Assembly (NCBI GenBank): GCA_038229875.1
Contig: JBBROA010000013.1
Location: 1 to 51,959, forward strand
DNA from: JALYUA01 sp038229875
GTDB taxonomy: Bacteria > Acidobacteriota > Thermoanaerobaculia > UBA5066 > Gp7-AA6
Reading direction: 5' to 3'
DNA length: 51,959 nucleotides
Part shown: positions 25,622 through 33,790 of the stretch, in pieces
Layout: every line of letters begins with the position of its first letter
How positions within the stretch are numbered: position 1 is the first letter of the stretch
Notes under the pieces: model-generated
Seen by the model: only the letters and a program-made list of their open reading frames with translations
Database searches by the model: none
What the model was told of the DNA's origin: nothing
Position numbers and translations under genes: made by a program

Positions 25622-27046
25622 ATGGGAAACCCGCGTTGGCTCGGTGCGGTCCTCGGTGGCGTCGCGCTCCTGGCAATGCCGCTCTCAGCAGCTTCGGGGC
25701 TCGATCGCGGCCCTGTTCTGCGCAGGGTTGCTGCCGGGCGGGGCGGTTTGAGCCCGCAGGCGGCGCAGGCGACGACTGCCTACTCGGTCGAAGTCCCGCT
25801 CGTCGCCCACATCAACGCCACCGCCCCGGTTGACACCCTCGTTCTGTCGGCCGCTCACCCGTTCACCATCACGCTCACGGCCCGCGACCCCCGGACCGGC
25901 GTCACCGGAACGGGCCTGGCGATTCCTGAGAACGACATTTTCGGTTTCTTCAGCATTCCGGCAATCACCGGGAACTCGAGCAACCCCGAGGTGTTCATCA
26001 AGATCATCGACGGGCGCGCCTTCAACAGCGCCTACTGGGTCTTCTACAACGGCCTGACCGACCTCGAGTACACGCTCACGGTTCGTGAAAACGGGACGGG
26101 CCGGACGAAGACGTATTTGAAGCCCGCCGGGAACGCCGCTTGCGGAGCGCAGGACACGTCCGCGTTTCCCGTGACCGCCGCCTCCGCCGCCGCAGACAAG
26201 GGCCCCCTGGACACCGAGGCGCTGACCGTCACCTCCCGGTCGAGCGTCCTCCGCACGTCGGTCGACATTACCAACACGACCAACGTCCCGATCATCGTCG
26301 AGTACCAGTATTCCTACACATGCGCCTCCGCGGCGTGCAGCCCCGTCGGCCACTTCACGCGCACCGAACCGGGACTTCAGTTTTCCTTGAACGCCACCGA
26401 CTCGCGGCATTTCGACGACTTCGTCGGGAGCCTCGCCGCCGTCCCGGGCATCCTGGAGGCGGGAGCCGAGCAGGGCTCCTACGGGACCCTGCTCCTGACC
26501 TTCAAGAACCTTCCGAGCGCGCAGGGATCCGAGGCGACGGTCCAGGCCCGCACCTACTCGCGTGTCGTGGAATCCGATCCGCTCAAGGGCACCGTCGGCT
26601 TCGCGACGCCGGCATCCCTGTTCGCAGAAGCCTCCAGAAACGTGCTGGTGGGCACGGCGCGCGACACCCGCAGCGCACCCGGCGTCGAAGGGGCCCTCTC
26701 CTCCAACGTCGGGATCCGCAACAGCGACGTCAACGGCTCGCAATTTCTCGGGACGGATCGCACCGTGACCGTAGACCTGACCTTCTACGACACGAGCACC
26801 GGCAAGAAGGTGGGCGGCTCGGTTCCCATCGTGGGTCTGCGCCCCGGCGAGGTCCGGGAGATCAGCGACATCTGGACGGCCGGCGGAATTCCGACCTCCG
26901 TCCACACAGTCGTCGTCTTCGCCGACGTGCGAAACGCAACGTCTCGGACGGCGACCATCGAGGGGTACATCACGATCGACGACGTGAACTCGAAGGACTC
27001 GTCGTTCTACGAGTTGAGGTGCGCGGATACCGTTTGCGGGCAGTAG
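25622..27046 (+). CDS. Secreted multidomain protein with the FN..YWVF..GLT module
   Basis: A 474-residue protein with a signal peptide (about residues 1-26). The module shared with the protein at 11387 spans about residues 80-170: FTITLTA, FGFFSIP, NPEVFIKIIDG, FNSAYWVFYNGLT and KTYLKP, ending QDTSAF. Here it is N-terminal. Residues about 200-470 hold a tandem of beta-rich segments with repeated Thr-Val strand patterns (SVLRTSVDITNTTNVPIIVEY; NVGIRNSDVNGSQ). The start ATG 25622 follows AAGGGGGC. Function unknown; probably extracellular. Confidence 0.82.
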   Translation: MGNPRWLGAVLGGVALLAMPLSAASGLDRGPVLRRVAAGRGGLSPQAAQATTAYSVEVPLVAHINATAPVDTLVLSAAHPFTITLTARDPRTGVTGTGLAIPENDIFGFFSIPAITGNSSNPEVFIKIIDGRAFNSAYWVFYNGLTDLEYTLTVRENGTGRTKTYLKPAGNAACGAQDTSAFPVTAASAAADKGPLDTEALTVTSRSSVLRTSVDITNTTNVPIIVEYQYSYTCASAACSPVGHFTRTEPGLQFSLNATDSRHFDDFVGSLAAVPGILEAGAEQGSYGTLLLTFKNLPSAQGSEATVQARTYSRVVESDPLKGTVGFATPASLFAEASRNVLVGTARDTRSAPGVEGALSSNVGIRNSDVNGSQFLGTDRTVTVDLTFYDTSTGKKVGGSVPIVGLRPGEVREISDIWTAGGIPTSVHTVVVFADVRNATSRTATIEGYITIDDVNSKDSSFYELRCADTVCGQ

Positions 27047-27051
27047 GCGGG

Positions 27052-27072
27052 TAGGTCGGGAGCGGAGCGACC
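27052..27072. terminator. Possible intergenic hairpin between convergent genes
   Basis: AGGTCG and CGACCT arms with a 9-nt GC-rich loop in the 48-bp gap between the secreted-protein gene and purD, which converge here. No T tract follows on either strand, so the role as a terminator is uncertain. Confidence 0.3.
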
Positions 27073-27094
27073 TGCGGGAGCAGCAGGGAGGGTT

Positions 27095-28375
27095 TTACCG
27101 CGACAGCCGGCCCCCGCGGGATCCGATGTCCCGGCGAGCGTGCTTCCCTTCGAACTCGATGACGTCCGCCGCTTCGTAAGCGTGCGAGGCGGCTTCGCCG
27201 ATCGTCGGCGCGCACGCGGTCACGACGAGGACCCGCCCGCCGGCGGTCACCAGGTGGTCGCCTTCGATCGCGGTGCCCGCATGAAAGATCTCGACCCCCG
27301 GCAGCTTGGCGGCCTCGTTGACTCCGCGAATCGGGTGGCCGTGCTCGTAGTTCCCCGGGTATCCCCCGGCACAGAGGACGACGGCCGCGCAGGCTTCGGG
27401 CTTGAGCTCGAGCGGCGGAAACCGCTCGAGCTCGCCCCGGGCCGCCGCCATCAGAAATCCGGCGAGGTCGGACTGCACGCGCGGGATGATGACTTCGGTC
27501 TCGGGATCGCCGAACCGAGCGTTGAATTCCAGGATTTTCGGTCCTTCCTCGGTCAGCATGAGCCCGGCGTAAAGGACCCCCGTGAACGTGCGGCCTTCGG
27601 CCTCGAGACCCCGAAGGGTCGGCCAGATGATCTCCTTCATCACGAGAGACGAAGTGGCGGCGTCGAGAATTCCGGCGGGCGAGTGGCCGCCCATCCCTCC
27701 GGTGTTCGGGCCGCGGTCTCCGTCGTAAACCTTTTTGTAGTCACGTGCGGTCGGCAGAGGCACGGCGTTCTTGCCGTCGCAGACGGCGAGAAAGGAGGCC
27801 TCGTTCCCCGTCAGGAATTCTTCGACGAGGATGCGGTCGCCCCCGGCCCCGAAGACGCGCTCCTGGAAGAAGAGTGCGAGCGCGCGTTCGGCGTCTTCTC
27901 CCGATTCGATGGTCAAGACGCCCTTACCGCTCGCAAGGCCATCCGCCTTGAGAACGCACGGATAGCCCATCTGGCGGATCGCGGCATCCGCCTCCGATTT
28001 CGACGCGCAGACGACGGCTCGGGCGGTCGCGATCCCGTGGCGCCGGAAGAACTCCTTCGCGAAGACCTTGGACGTCTCGATCTGGGCTGCCAGCCGCGAC
28101 GGGCCGAACAGCGTCAACCCCCGTTTGGAAAATTCGTCCGCGATGCCGAGTGAGAGCGGAAGCTCGGGTCCCACGATCGTCAGATCGAACTGGAGCTTCT
28201 CCGCCAGATCGGCAATCTCGACGATGTTCCCCGACGAAACGGGAAGACAGTCGGCGGTCTCCGCGATCCCCGGGTTGCCGGGCGCGCAGAAAAGCTCTTC
28301 GACGAAGGCGCTCCGGCGCAGACCCCAGCAGAGGGCGTGCTCGCGGCCGCCGCTCCCCACGACGAGAACTTTCAT
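27095..28375 (-). CDS. purD: Phosphoribosylamine-glycine ligase
   Basis: Second step of de novo purine synthesis (GAR synthetase). The 426-residue ATP-grasp enzyme starts MKVLVVGSGGREHALCW, and continues with LTIVGPELPLSLGIADEF, VLKADGLASGKGV, KVYDGDRGPNTGGMGGHSPA and ILEFNARFGDPE. Length is normal. The start at 28375 is chosen because the 97 codons of open frame upstream overlap the other small gene in another frame and lack similarity. It lies 40 nt downstream of the secreted-protein gene at 28416-28841, probably as an operon. Confidence 0.97.
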   Translation of the reverse strand: MKVLVVGSGGREHALCWGLRRSAFVEELFCAPGNPGIAETADCLPVSSGNIVEIADLAEKLQFDLTIVGPELPLSLGIADEFSKRGLTLFGPSRLAAQIETSKVFAKEFFRRHGIATARAVVCASKSEADAAIRQMGYPCVLKADGLASGKGVLTIESGEDAERALALFFQERVFGAGGDRILVEEFLTGNEASFLAVCDGKNAVPLPTARDYKKVYDGDRGPNTGGMGGHSPAGILDAATSSLVMKEIIWPTLRGLEAEGRTFTGVLYAGLMLTEEGPKILEFNARFGDPETEVIIPRVQSDLAGFLMAAARGELERFPPLELKPEACAAVVLCAGGYPGNYEHGHPIRGVNEAAKLPGVEIFHAGTAIEGDHLVTAGGRVLVVTACAPTIGEAASHAYEAADVIEFEGKHARRDIGSRGGRLSR

Positions 28376-28415
28376 TTGGGCGCATTGTAACGGTCGCTTT
28401 GAGGCCGCCGCCGCC

Positions 28416-28841
28416 TCACTTGCGAGGCGCTGATTTTTTTCTACCCCCGGCCGCCCGCGCCCGTTTCCGGTGGTGCCCGCCCGCCGAGCCGCCGCGGCTC
28501 CGCGCCGTGGAGGAAGAAACCTCGAACCGGTGAAATCTGCCCGTGAAGCCGACGGCGGTCTCCAGGGTTTCGTGCGGGCCGAGCGTTCCTCCGAAGCGGC
28601 CCTGCACCCGGGCCGCCACCCGGCCGTCGCGAATGGCGCGCGCTTCGAAGGCGATTCCCCGTCCATCCCATGTTCCCTGGCCGGAGTTCACGACCTGCAC
28701 GCGGCAGAGAGTCGCCGTGTCGCTCGAGACGGAAGCATCTTCCTCGATCCGGAGCCCGAGAGCGCTCCAGTCCGGCGGCTCGGCCGCGAGACCCAGAACG
28801 AGACAGAAGAAATGAAGATAGACGCGAAGATAGAGTCCCAT
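28416..28841 (-). CDS. Small secreted protein of unknown function
   Basis: A 141-residue protein with a signal peptide (about residues 1-20, MGLYLRVYLHFFCLVLGLAA). A beta-rich region (about 27-110) contains CRVQVVNSGQGTWDGRGIAF and ends in a basic, Arg-Lys-rich tail. The middle could be a small immunoglobulin-like domain (CARDB-type layout), but I do not recognise the family. The start at 28841 has a strong AGGAGGG site. It lies just upstream of purD on the same strand. Confidence 0.68.
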   Translation of the reverse strand: MGLYLRVYLHFFCLVLGLAAEPPDWSALGLRIEEDASVSSDTATLCRVQVVNSGQGTWDGRGIAFEARAIRDGRVAARVQGRFGGTLGPHETLETAVGFTGRFHRFEVSSSTARSRGGSAGGHHRKRARAAGGRKKSAPRK

Positions 28842-28926
28842 TTTTCCCTCCTCGGACGGGGAGGGGCCGGTGAGAAGAGACCCGGAAGGACGCGGTCAGT
28901 GTAGCATTCCAGGTTCGGGAGAAACG

Positions 28927-30795
28927 ATGCCTAAAGACTTTCGAAAAGCCCTCGAAAACGAAATCCTCCTGGCCGACGGGGCCATGGGGACGCTTCTGGT
29001 CTCGAGAGGCGCTTCCCCGGAACAGGCCAAGTCTCCCTTGAATGTGACGGATCCGGAGTCCGTCCGTGAAGTGCACGACGACTACCGGGACGCGGGAGCG
29101 CGGATCCTGACCACGAACACGTGGGATGCGAACCGCGTGAAGCTCACGACCCACGAATGGGCGGATTCGCTCGAAAAAATCAATCGCGAAGGCGCGCGCC
29201 TCGCGCGGGAGTCCGCGGCCGGCGAGATGGTCTTCGTCGCCGGCTCAGTCGGCCCGCTCGGCGCTCTGGTCAAACCGTACGGCCGCCTGACGCTGGTGCA
29301 GGTGCGGGAAATGTTCGAGGAGCAGGCGCGCGCGCTGCTCGAAGGCGGTGTCGACCTCATCCTCCTCGAAACTTTCGGAAGTCTGCTCGAAGCGGCGGAA
29401 GCGGTACGGGCCGTCAGGGGACTCTCCGCGGACGTGCCGATCGTCGCGCAGATGACGTTTCTCTCCGACGGACGCACGGCCTTCGGCGAGAGCGCCTCGC
29501 ACGCGCTCTCGACTCTCGCGCTCGCGGGCGCGGATGCGGTCGGCATGAATTGCACCCTGGGACCGCAGGAAACGCACGACGTGTTCGCGCGGCTGTCTCC
29601 GTCCGTCAAGGCCCCGCTCTGCGCGATGCCGAACGCGGGATACCCGACGGTCGTCCACGGCCGCAACGTCTATCTCTCTTCTCCCGACTATCTGCGGGAC
29701 TACGCAACCGCGTTCGTCGAGGCGGGCGCCTCGATCGTCGGGGGCTGCTGCGGCACGACTCCGGAGCACATCCGGGCGATGGCGAAGGCGGTCAAAGGAC
29801 GGCCGCGGACGGGCGGACGCGTCGTCTCCGTGGCGGTCGAAAATCCCGTCGAGCACCTCGCAGGGCCGGGCATCGAGACCTCGCGTCTGAAGAGAAAGCT
29901 CGCGGATCCGGAAGAGTTCGTGGTCACCGCCGAGGCGGAGCCGCCGAAGGGCGTCGATGTTACGGCGGCGATCGAGGGCGCGCGCACTCTCAAGGCGGGC
30001 GGGGTCGATGCCGTCAACGTGACCGACAACCCGATGGCGCGGCTGCGGATGTCCTCGATCTCGGTCGCGGCGATCCTGCAGCGTGAGACGGGTCTCGAAG
30101 CCGTCGTTCAGATTACGACTCGCGATCGAAACGTGCTCGGGCTGCAGTCGGACCTCCTCGGCGCCGCCGGCCTCGGTTTGAAGGCGATCCTGTGCCTCGG
30201 GGGCGATCCCCTTAAGATCGGCGACTATCCGCAGGCGAAGCAGGTCTCCGAGGTCGACGTCCTCGGCCTTCTCCGGATGGCGCGGGGCTTGAACTCCGGC
30301 GCGGACCTGGTCGGCAACGCCATCGGCGCTCCGACATCTTTCGCGATCGCCTGCGCGGCCAACCCCGCGGCAGCCGACCTGGAGGTCGAGTTCTCGAAAC
30401 TTCGGGCGAAGATTGAAGCAGGCGCGACATTCGCGCAGACGCAGCCGGTTTACGACGTCGAAGCCCTGGAACGCTTCCTCGCCCGGCCGGAGGCCCGCGC
30501 GATCCCGGTGCTGGTTGGGCTCATTCCACTGCGGTCTCTCAAGCAGACGCTCTTCTTCGCGAACGAAGTGCCGGGAATCGTCGTGCCGGAGCAGATCCAG
30601 GCGAGGATGCGCGCCGCCGCCGAGAAGGGCGCCGACCACGAGAAGGCCGAAGGTCTCGCCATCGCTCGCGAGCTCGCGCAGGCGATCGCCGGAGTCGCGC
30701 GAGGAATCCACATCATGCCGATGGGCAGGTACTCGGTCGTCGGAGAGATCCTCCAGTCGGTCCCTTCGCGTCCGCGCGCGGCGTCTCGCGCCTAG
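28927..30795 (+). CDS. Bifunctional homocysteine S-methyltransferase / methylenetetrahydrofolate reductase
   Basis: A 622-residue fusion. Residues about 1-290 are a homocysteine S-methyltransferase domain with its zinc-binding cysteines: C209 in VGMNCTLGPQE and C274-C275 in VGGCCGTTPEH. Residues about 330-600 are a methylenetetrahydrofolate reductase (FAD-binding TIM barrel) domain, with VTAEAEPPKGVDV at its start and AQTQPVYD near its end. Such fusions, seen in several bacteria, link folate one-carbon units to methionine formation. The start is ATG 28927, with a modest GAGAAA site. It stands alone, divergent from the purD operon. Confidence 0.93.
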   Translation: MPKDFRKALENEILLADGAMGTLLVSRGASPEQAKSPLNVTDPESVREVHDDYRDAGARILTTNTWDANRVKLTTHEWADSLEKINREGARLARESAAGEMVFVAGSVGPLGALVKPYGRLTLVQVREMFEEQARALLEGGVDLILLETFGSLLEAAEAVRAVRGLSADVPIVAQMTFLSDGRTAFGESASHALSTLALAGADAVGMNCTLGPQETHDVFARLSPSVKAPLCAMPNAGYPTVVHGRNVYLSSPDYLRDYATAFVEAGASIVGGCCGTTPEHIRAMAKAVKGRPRTGGRVVSVAVENPVEHLAGPGIETSRLKRKLADPEEFVVTAEAEPPKGVDVTAAIEGARTLKAGGVDAVNVTDNPMARLRMSSISVAAILQRETGLEAVVQITTRDRNVLGLQSDLLGAAGLGLKAILCLGGDPLKIGDYPQAKQVSEVDVLGLLRMARGLNSGADLVGNAIGAPTSFAIACAANPAAADLEVEFSKLRAKIEAGATFAQTQPVYDVEALERFLARPEARAIPVLVGLIPLRSLKQTLFFANEVPGIVVPEQIQARMRAAAEKGADHEKAEGLAIARELAQAIAGVARGIHIMPMGRYSVVGEILQSVPSRPRAASRA

Positions 30796-30845
30796 CCTGA
30801 AAACCTTTCTGGCGGCGCAGGCGGGAGGCGCGCCCGAATGCGTTG

Positions 30846-30872
30846 ATATCAGCGCCTCGTGACCAGGCCGTA
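30846..30872. repeat. Repeat A, first copy
   Basis: TCAGCGCCTCGTGACC... followed by CCGTACGG; a second copy in the same direction is at 32073. It precedes the hairpin repeat at 30913 by about 40 nt. Confidence 0.55.
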
Positions 30873-30912
30873 CGGTCCATATCCGCGTCCCCAGCGGCGG
30901 CCCGCCCTCAGC

Positions 30913-30961
30913 GCCGCGTCATATTTGGTCGCGCACGCCGCACCCGCGGCCAATATGCTCA
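30913..30961. repeat. Hairpin repeat, first copy (upstream of the TPR gene)
   Basis: About 49 bp. The arms are CATATTTGGTCGCG and CGCGGCCAATATG, nearly complementary, so transcribed RNA or ssDNA could fold. A second copy, with a longer stem, lies at 32021-32070 on the other side of the TPR gene. Confidence 0.75.
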
Positions 30962-30967
30962 AACCTG

Positions 30968-30975
30968 TATAGAAT
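30968..30975 (+). promoter_or_regulatory. Putative -10 element TATAGAAT
   Basis: TATAGAAT lies 49 nt before the ATG at 31025, in the spacer between the first hairpin repeat and the gene. A -35 element is not clear. Confidence 0.3.
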
Positions 30976-31024
30976 TCCCGGAAATTCGGAGCCTCAGTCG
31001 CTTCTTTTAATGTTGGAGGTGCCT

Positions 31025-31984
31025 ATGAAGATTCTCTCGCGCTCCTGCGCCGCACTCGGATTTCTGCTCCTTGCGCTCCCGGCTCTGGCCGGAACCCAGG
31101 GGCGGGTTTCCGGCCGGGTGACCGACTCCGCCGGAAAGCCGATCGAAGGGGTGACGATCACCATCACCACGCCGGCCATCAAGAACTTCAAGCTGACGGC
31201 GAAGACATCCTCGGACGGCCGATACGGCTCGATCGTCAACGACGCGACGATGATGTACCACGTGCGGTTCGAGAAAGAGGGCTTCGTGCCGGCGGAGACC
31301 GACAAGAAGTTTTCCACCGTCGACATCACCAGCCTCGACCAGAAGCTGCTCAAGACATCCGAGGCGCCCGCCGCGAAGGGCGGGGCTCCCGCTCCGTCCC
31401 AGGCAGCGGCGCCGTCCGGAAGCGAGCAGGCTGCCGTGGCCTACAACGCCGCGGTCGACCTTTTGAACTCGGGCGACAAGCCGGGGGCCGAGGCGAAGTT
31501 CAAGGAGGCGGTGACGAAGAACGCGGACCTCCCCCAGGGATGGCAGGCGCTGACGACCCTCGCCTACGACAAGAAGGACTGGGCGCACGTCATCGAATAC
31601 GGCCAGAAGGCGACCGACCTCGATCCCACGATGACTTCCCTCTACGGCCTCATGGCGGACGCGGCGAACAAATCAGGCGACAAGAAGACGGCCGCGGATA
31701 TGCGGAAGAAGTTCGAGGACGCGAACCCGGACACGCCGGAGATGCTCTACAACAAGGGGATCGACGCGTACAACAAAAAGAAGTCGAAGGAAGCCGAGGA
31801 CCTGCTGTCGAAGGCCGTCGAAGCGAAGCCGGATTTCGCGCTGGCGCATTACTACCTCGCGCTCTCGGCGATGAACAACAAGCACAACCCGGTCGCGCGC
31901 GAGCATTTCCAGAAGTACCTGGAACTCGAGCCGAACGGCAGCGAATCGGGGACCGCCAAGGAGCTGTTGCCGCTCGTCAAGTAG
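31025..31984 (+). CDS. Exported carboxypeptidase-regulatory-like and TPR protein
   Basis: A 319-residue protein with a signal peptide (about residues 1-22). Residues about 25-110 fit a carboxypeptidase regulatory-like beta sandwich: GRVSGRVTDSAGKPIEGVTI, then GRYGSIVNDATMMYHVRFEKEGF. An Ala-Pro-rich linker follows (about 118-137). Residues about 138-310 hold tetratricopeptide repeats (AAVAYNAAVDLLNSGDKPGAEAKFKEAV; LYNKGIDAYNKKKSKEAEDLL; AHYYLALSAMNNK). It probably mediates protein contacts outside the cytoplasm. The start ATG 31025 follows TTGGAGG. The gene is flanked by hairpin repeats on both sides. Confidence 0.85.
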   Translation: MKILSRSCAALGFLLLALPALAGTQGRVSGRVTDSAGKPIEGVTITITTPAIKNFKLTAKTSSDGRYGSIVNDATMMYHVRFEKEGFVPAETDKKFSTVDITSLDQKLLKTSEAPAAKGGAPAPSQAAAPSGSEQAAVAYNAAVDLLNSGDKPGAEAKFKEAVTKNADLPQGWQALTTLAYDKKDWAHVIEYGQKATDLDPTMTSLYGLMADAANKSGDKKTAADMRKKFEDANPDTPEMLYNKGIDAYNKKKSKEAEDLLSKAVEAKPDFALAHYYLALSAMNNKHNPVAREHFQKYLELEPNGSESGTAKELLPLVK

Positions 31985-32020
31985 TCCCTAGCGGCGCCCC
32001 GCGCGAAGCGCGGAAAGGTC

Positions 32021-32099
32021 GCCGCGTCGTATTTGGTCGCGCGCGTCTTACGCGCGGCCAAATACGCTCAGAGTCAGCGCCCCGTGACCGCGCCGTAAA
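32021..32099. repeat. Hairpin repeat, second copy, plus repeat A second copy
   Basis: At 32021-32070: arms CGTATTTGGTCGCGCG and CGCGCGGCCAAATACG around a short loop, a 16-bp stem with one G-T pair. Repeat A (TCAGCGCCCCGTGACC... CCGTA) follows at 32073-32099. Around the TPR gene the order is A, hairpin, gene, hairpin, A. Confidence 0.78.
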
Positions 32100-32122
32100 G
32101 GATTTCCCCGCGAGGAGCCGGC

Positions 32123-32287
32123 CTAAGCCCGGATCGCGGCGACGCGGCAGAGGCGGGGACCCGGCAGATCATCGTCGTCGATCGCCAGGACCACCACGAC
32201 GGCGATCGCGAACAGGAGCAGCACGGCCGAGACTTCGCCGGGGATCCGCGAAAAGAGACCGGAGAGCAGCAGGAAGAGGGGGTTCAC
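32123..32287 (-). CDS. Small membrane protein (54 residues), coupled to the ORF upstream
   Basis: Starts at GTG 32287, overlapping the stop of the upstream gene as GTGA. The 54 residues include one strong hydrophobic segment (AVLLLFAIAVVVVLAI at about residues 21-36) after an N-terminal NPLFLLLSGLFSRIPGEVS and before an acidic DDDD. The short ORF would be missed by length cutoffs; the translational overlap and the hydrophobic segment support it. Function unknown. Both genes lie divergent from the WYL regulator at 32676. Confidence 0.42.
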   Translation of the reverse strand: MNPLFLLLSGLFSRIPGEVSAVLLLFAIAVVVVLAIDDDDLPGPRLCRVAAIRA

Positions 32288-32574
32288 TGGCGGTCCTGAA
32301 ACGAAACCGATTCGACCCGCAGGGGCAAAGTGGAGTCGGCGTCGAAGTCGAGATCGATCAATTGCCTGGGTTCCGTGATGTCCTGGAGGCGCGTGAGGAA
32401 GGCATCCAGAAATTCCTCGCGGCCTTCGATGACTTCGGTCAGCGTGATCCGTCCTCCGAGCAATTCCTGGAGTGGATCCGAGGAGTCAGCAAACGTCAGT
32501 TGGATTCGCAAGTTGACCTTTGCAAAAGCAAGCCGGGGGCCATGGCACAAACGCGACGAAAAGCCCGTTTTCAA
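32284..32574 (-). CDS. Small protein of unknown function, upstream partner of the 54-residue ORF
   Basis: A 96-residue protein. After a basic N-terminus of uncertain start, residues about 18-96 look like a small alpha/beta domain: VNLRIQLTFADSSDPLQELL, GRITLTEVIEGREEFLDAFL, LIDLDFDADSTL and LRVESVSFQ. No family recognised. The true start could be internal. It is divergent from the WYL regulator with about 100 bp between; possibly regulated by it. Confidence 0.5.
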   Translation of the reverse strand: MKTGFSSRLCHGPRLAFAKVNLRIQLTFADSSDPLQELLGGRITLTEVIEGREEFLDAFLTRLQDITEPRQLIDLDFDADSTLPLRVESVSFQDRQ

Positions 32575-32675
32575 AGGCTTTTCCTCTGTTCAGTTTTTCC
32601 GCACTGACACGTGATGTACGGCAGATTACAACAACGCCGACAATTTGTGGCAATTCCCCGTGCGAGAATCGCCGC

Positions 32676-33695
32676 GTGGCTCGCTCTGGCGCGTTCAAGG
32701 ACCGGCCCCTGTGGCGCCGGCTGCAGACCATCCATCACGAGGTCAAGGAAGGGAAGTTTCCGAACGCTTCCACTCTGGCGGAAGCTCTCGCCGTTTCGTC
32801 GAAGACCGTCCAGCGCGACCTCGACTATCTGCGCGACGAGCTCGACGCCCCCATCCAGTTTGACCGGCTCGAAAACGGATATTCGTACTCGCGGACGGAC
32901 TACGTCCTTCCTTTCCTTCCAGTCGACGGAAAAGACCTCTTCTCGATCGGCGTCGCCGCGCAGTTCCTGGAGCTCTTCGGAGGGACTCCCCTCGGGGGGG
33001 ACCTCAAGGACTGCTACGAACGGCTGGCCCTTCTGATGCCGCCGGCGGTGCGCCTGCGTCCCGAAATCGTCATGGAGAAACTGGCGCTCCGGGCCACCGC
33101 GTTCCGGCCGGTGCGCGAAAACACCTGGGAGGCCGTCTCGGAGGCCCTGCAGCGCGGTGTTTCCCTTTCCATCCGATACCACCGGCCCGGTGAGCCCGCC
33201 GGCGAGCCGCGCGTGATCCGTCCTTACGCCTTCGTTCTCGCGGGACGCGACTGGATGGTCCTCGCGGAGGACCAGGCCGCGGGCCAGGTCAAGATCTTCT
33301 ACCTCGCGCGCATCGAAGGAGCGGCGTCGACGGGCGAGCGGTACTCGATCCCGCGAGATTTCGACGCGGAGCGATTCTTCCGGCACACCTTCGGTCTCTT
33401 CGTCGGGGACGGCAAGCCCTTTCGGATGCGCGTCCGCTTTTCCCCGGCGGTTTCGGACGACGTGCGCGAGCTGGTGTTTCATCCCGAGCAGAAGATCGAG
33501 ACGACGGCCGCGGGAGAAGCCGTCCTCGAAATGCCGGCGCAGTCGATCAAGGAGGCGCGGAGATTCGTACTCGCTTACGGAAAAGACGCCGTGGTTCTCG
33601 AGCCGCCCGAGCTGATCGCCGACCTCCAGAAGGAGGCGAACGCGATGGCGCGCGCCTACCGGGGCAAAGCCGCCTCCCGCAAAGGCGCTCGCTGA
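32676..33695 (+). CDS. WYL-domain transcriptional regulator
   Basis: A 339-residue protein. Residues about 8-65 form a DeoR-type helix-turn-helix (RLQTIHHEVKEGKF, STLAEALAVSSKTVQRDLDYLRDE). A WYL domain covers residues about 140-230 (VSLSIRYHRPGEP, RVIRPYAFVLAGRDWMVLAE) and the C-terminal extension carries DDVRELVFHPEQKIE. WYL domains bind ligands or nucleic acid. The start is GTG 32676; the 52 codons of open frame upstream overlap the divergent small ORF and are not conserved-looking. The start is uncertain. Confidence 0.9.
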   Translation: MARSGAFKDRPLWRRLQTIHHEVKEGKFPNASTLAEALAVSSKTVQRDLDYLRDELDAPIQFDRLENGYSYSRTDYVLPFLPVDGKDLFSIGVAAQFLELFGGTPLGGDLKDCYERLALLMPPAVRLRPEIVMEKLALRATAFRPVRENTWEAVSEALQRGVSLSIRYHRPGEPAGEPRVIRPYAFVLAGRDWMVLAEDQAAGQVKIFYLARIEGAASTGERYSIPRDFDAERFFRHTFGLFVGDGKPFRMRVRFSPAVSDDVRELVFHPEQKIETTAAGEAVLEMPAQSIKEARRFVLAYGKDAVVLEPPELIADLQKEANAMARAYRGKAASRKGAR

Positions 33696-33790
33696 GGAGG
33701 AATGCCGCGGAGAACGGGATGATGCGGAGTCGGCTTTCACCGCCCGCCGGAACATCCCGGCCGGAAGCGCCGTTCTCATCCGGGAGCGCC

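Noticed and set aside
28441..29154. 237-codon minus-strand frame across the fusion gene's 5' end
   Set aside because: Overlaps two better-supported genes in other frames and has no motif.
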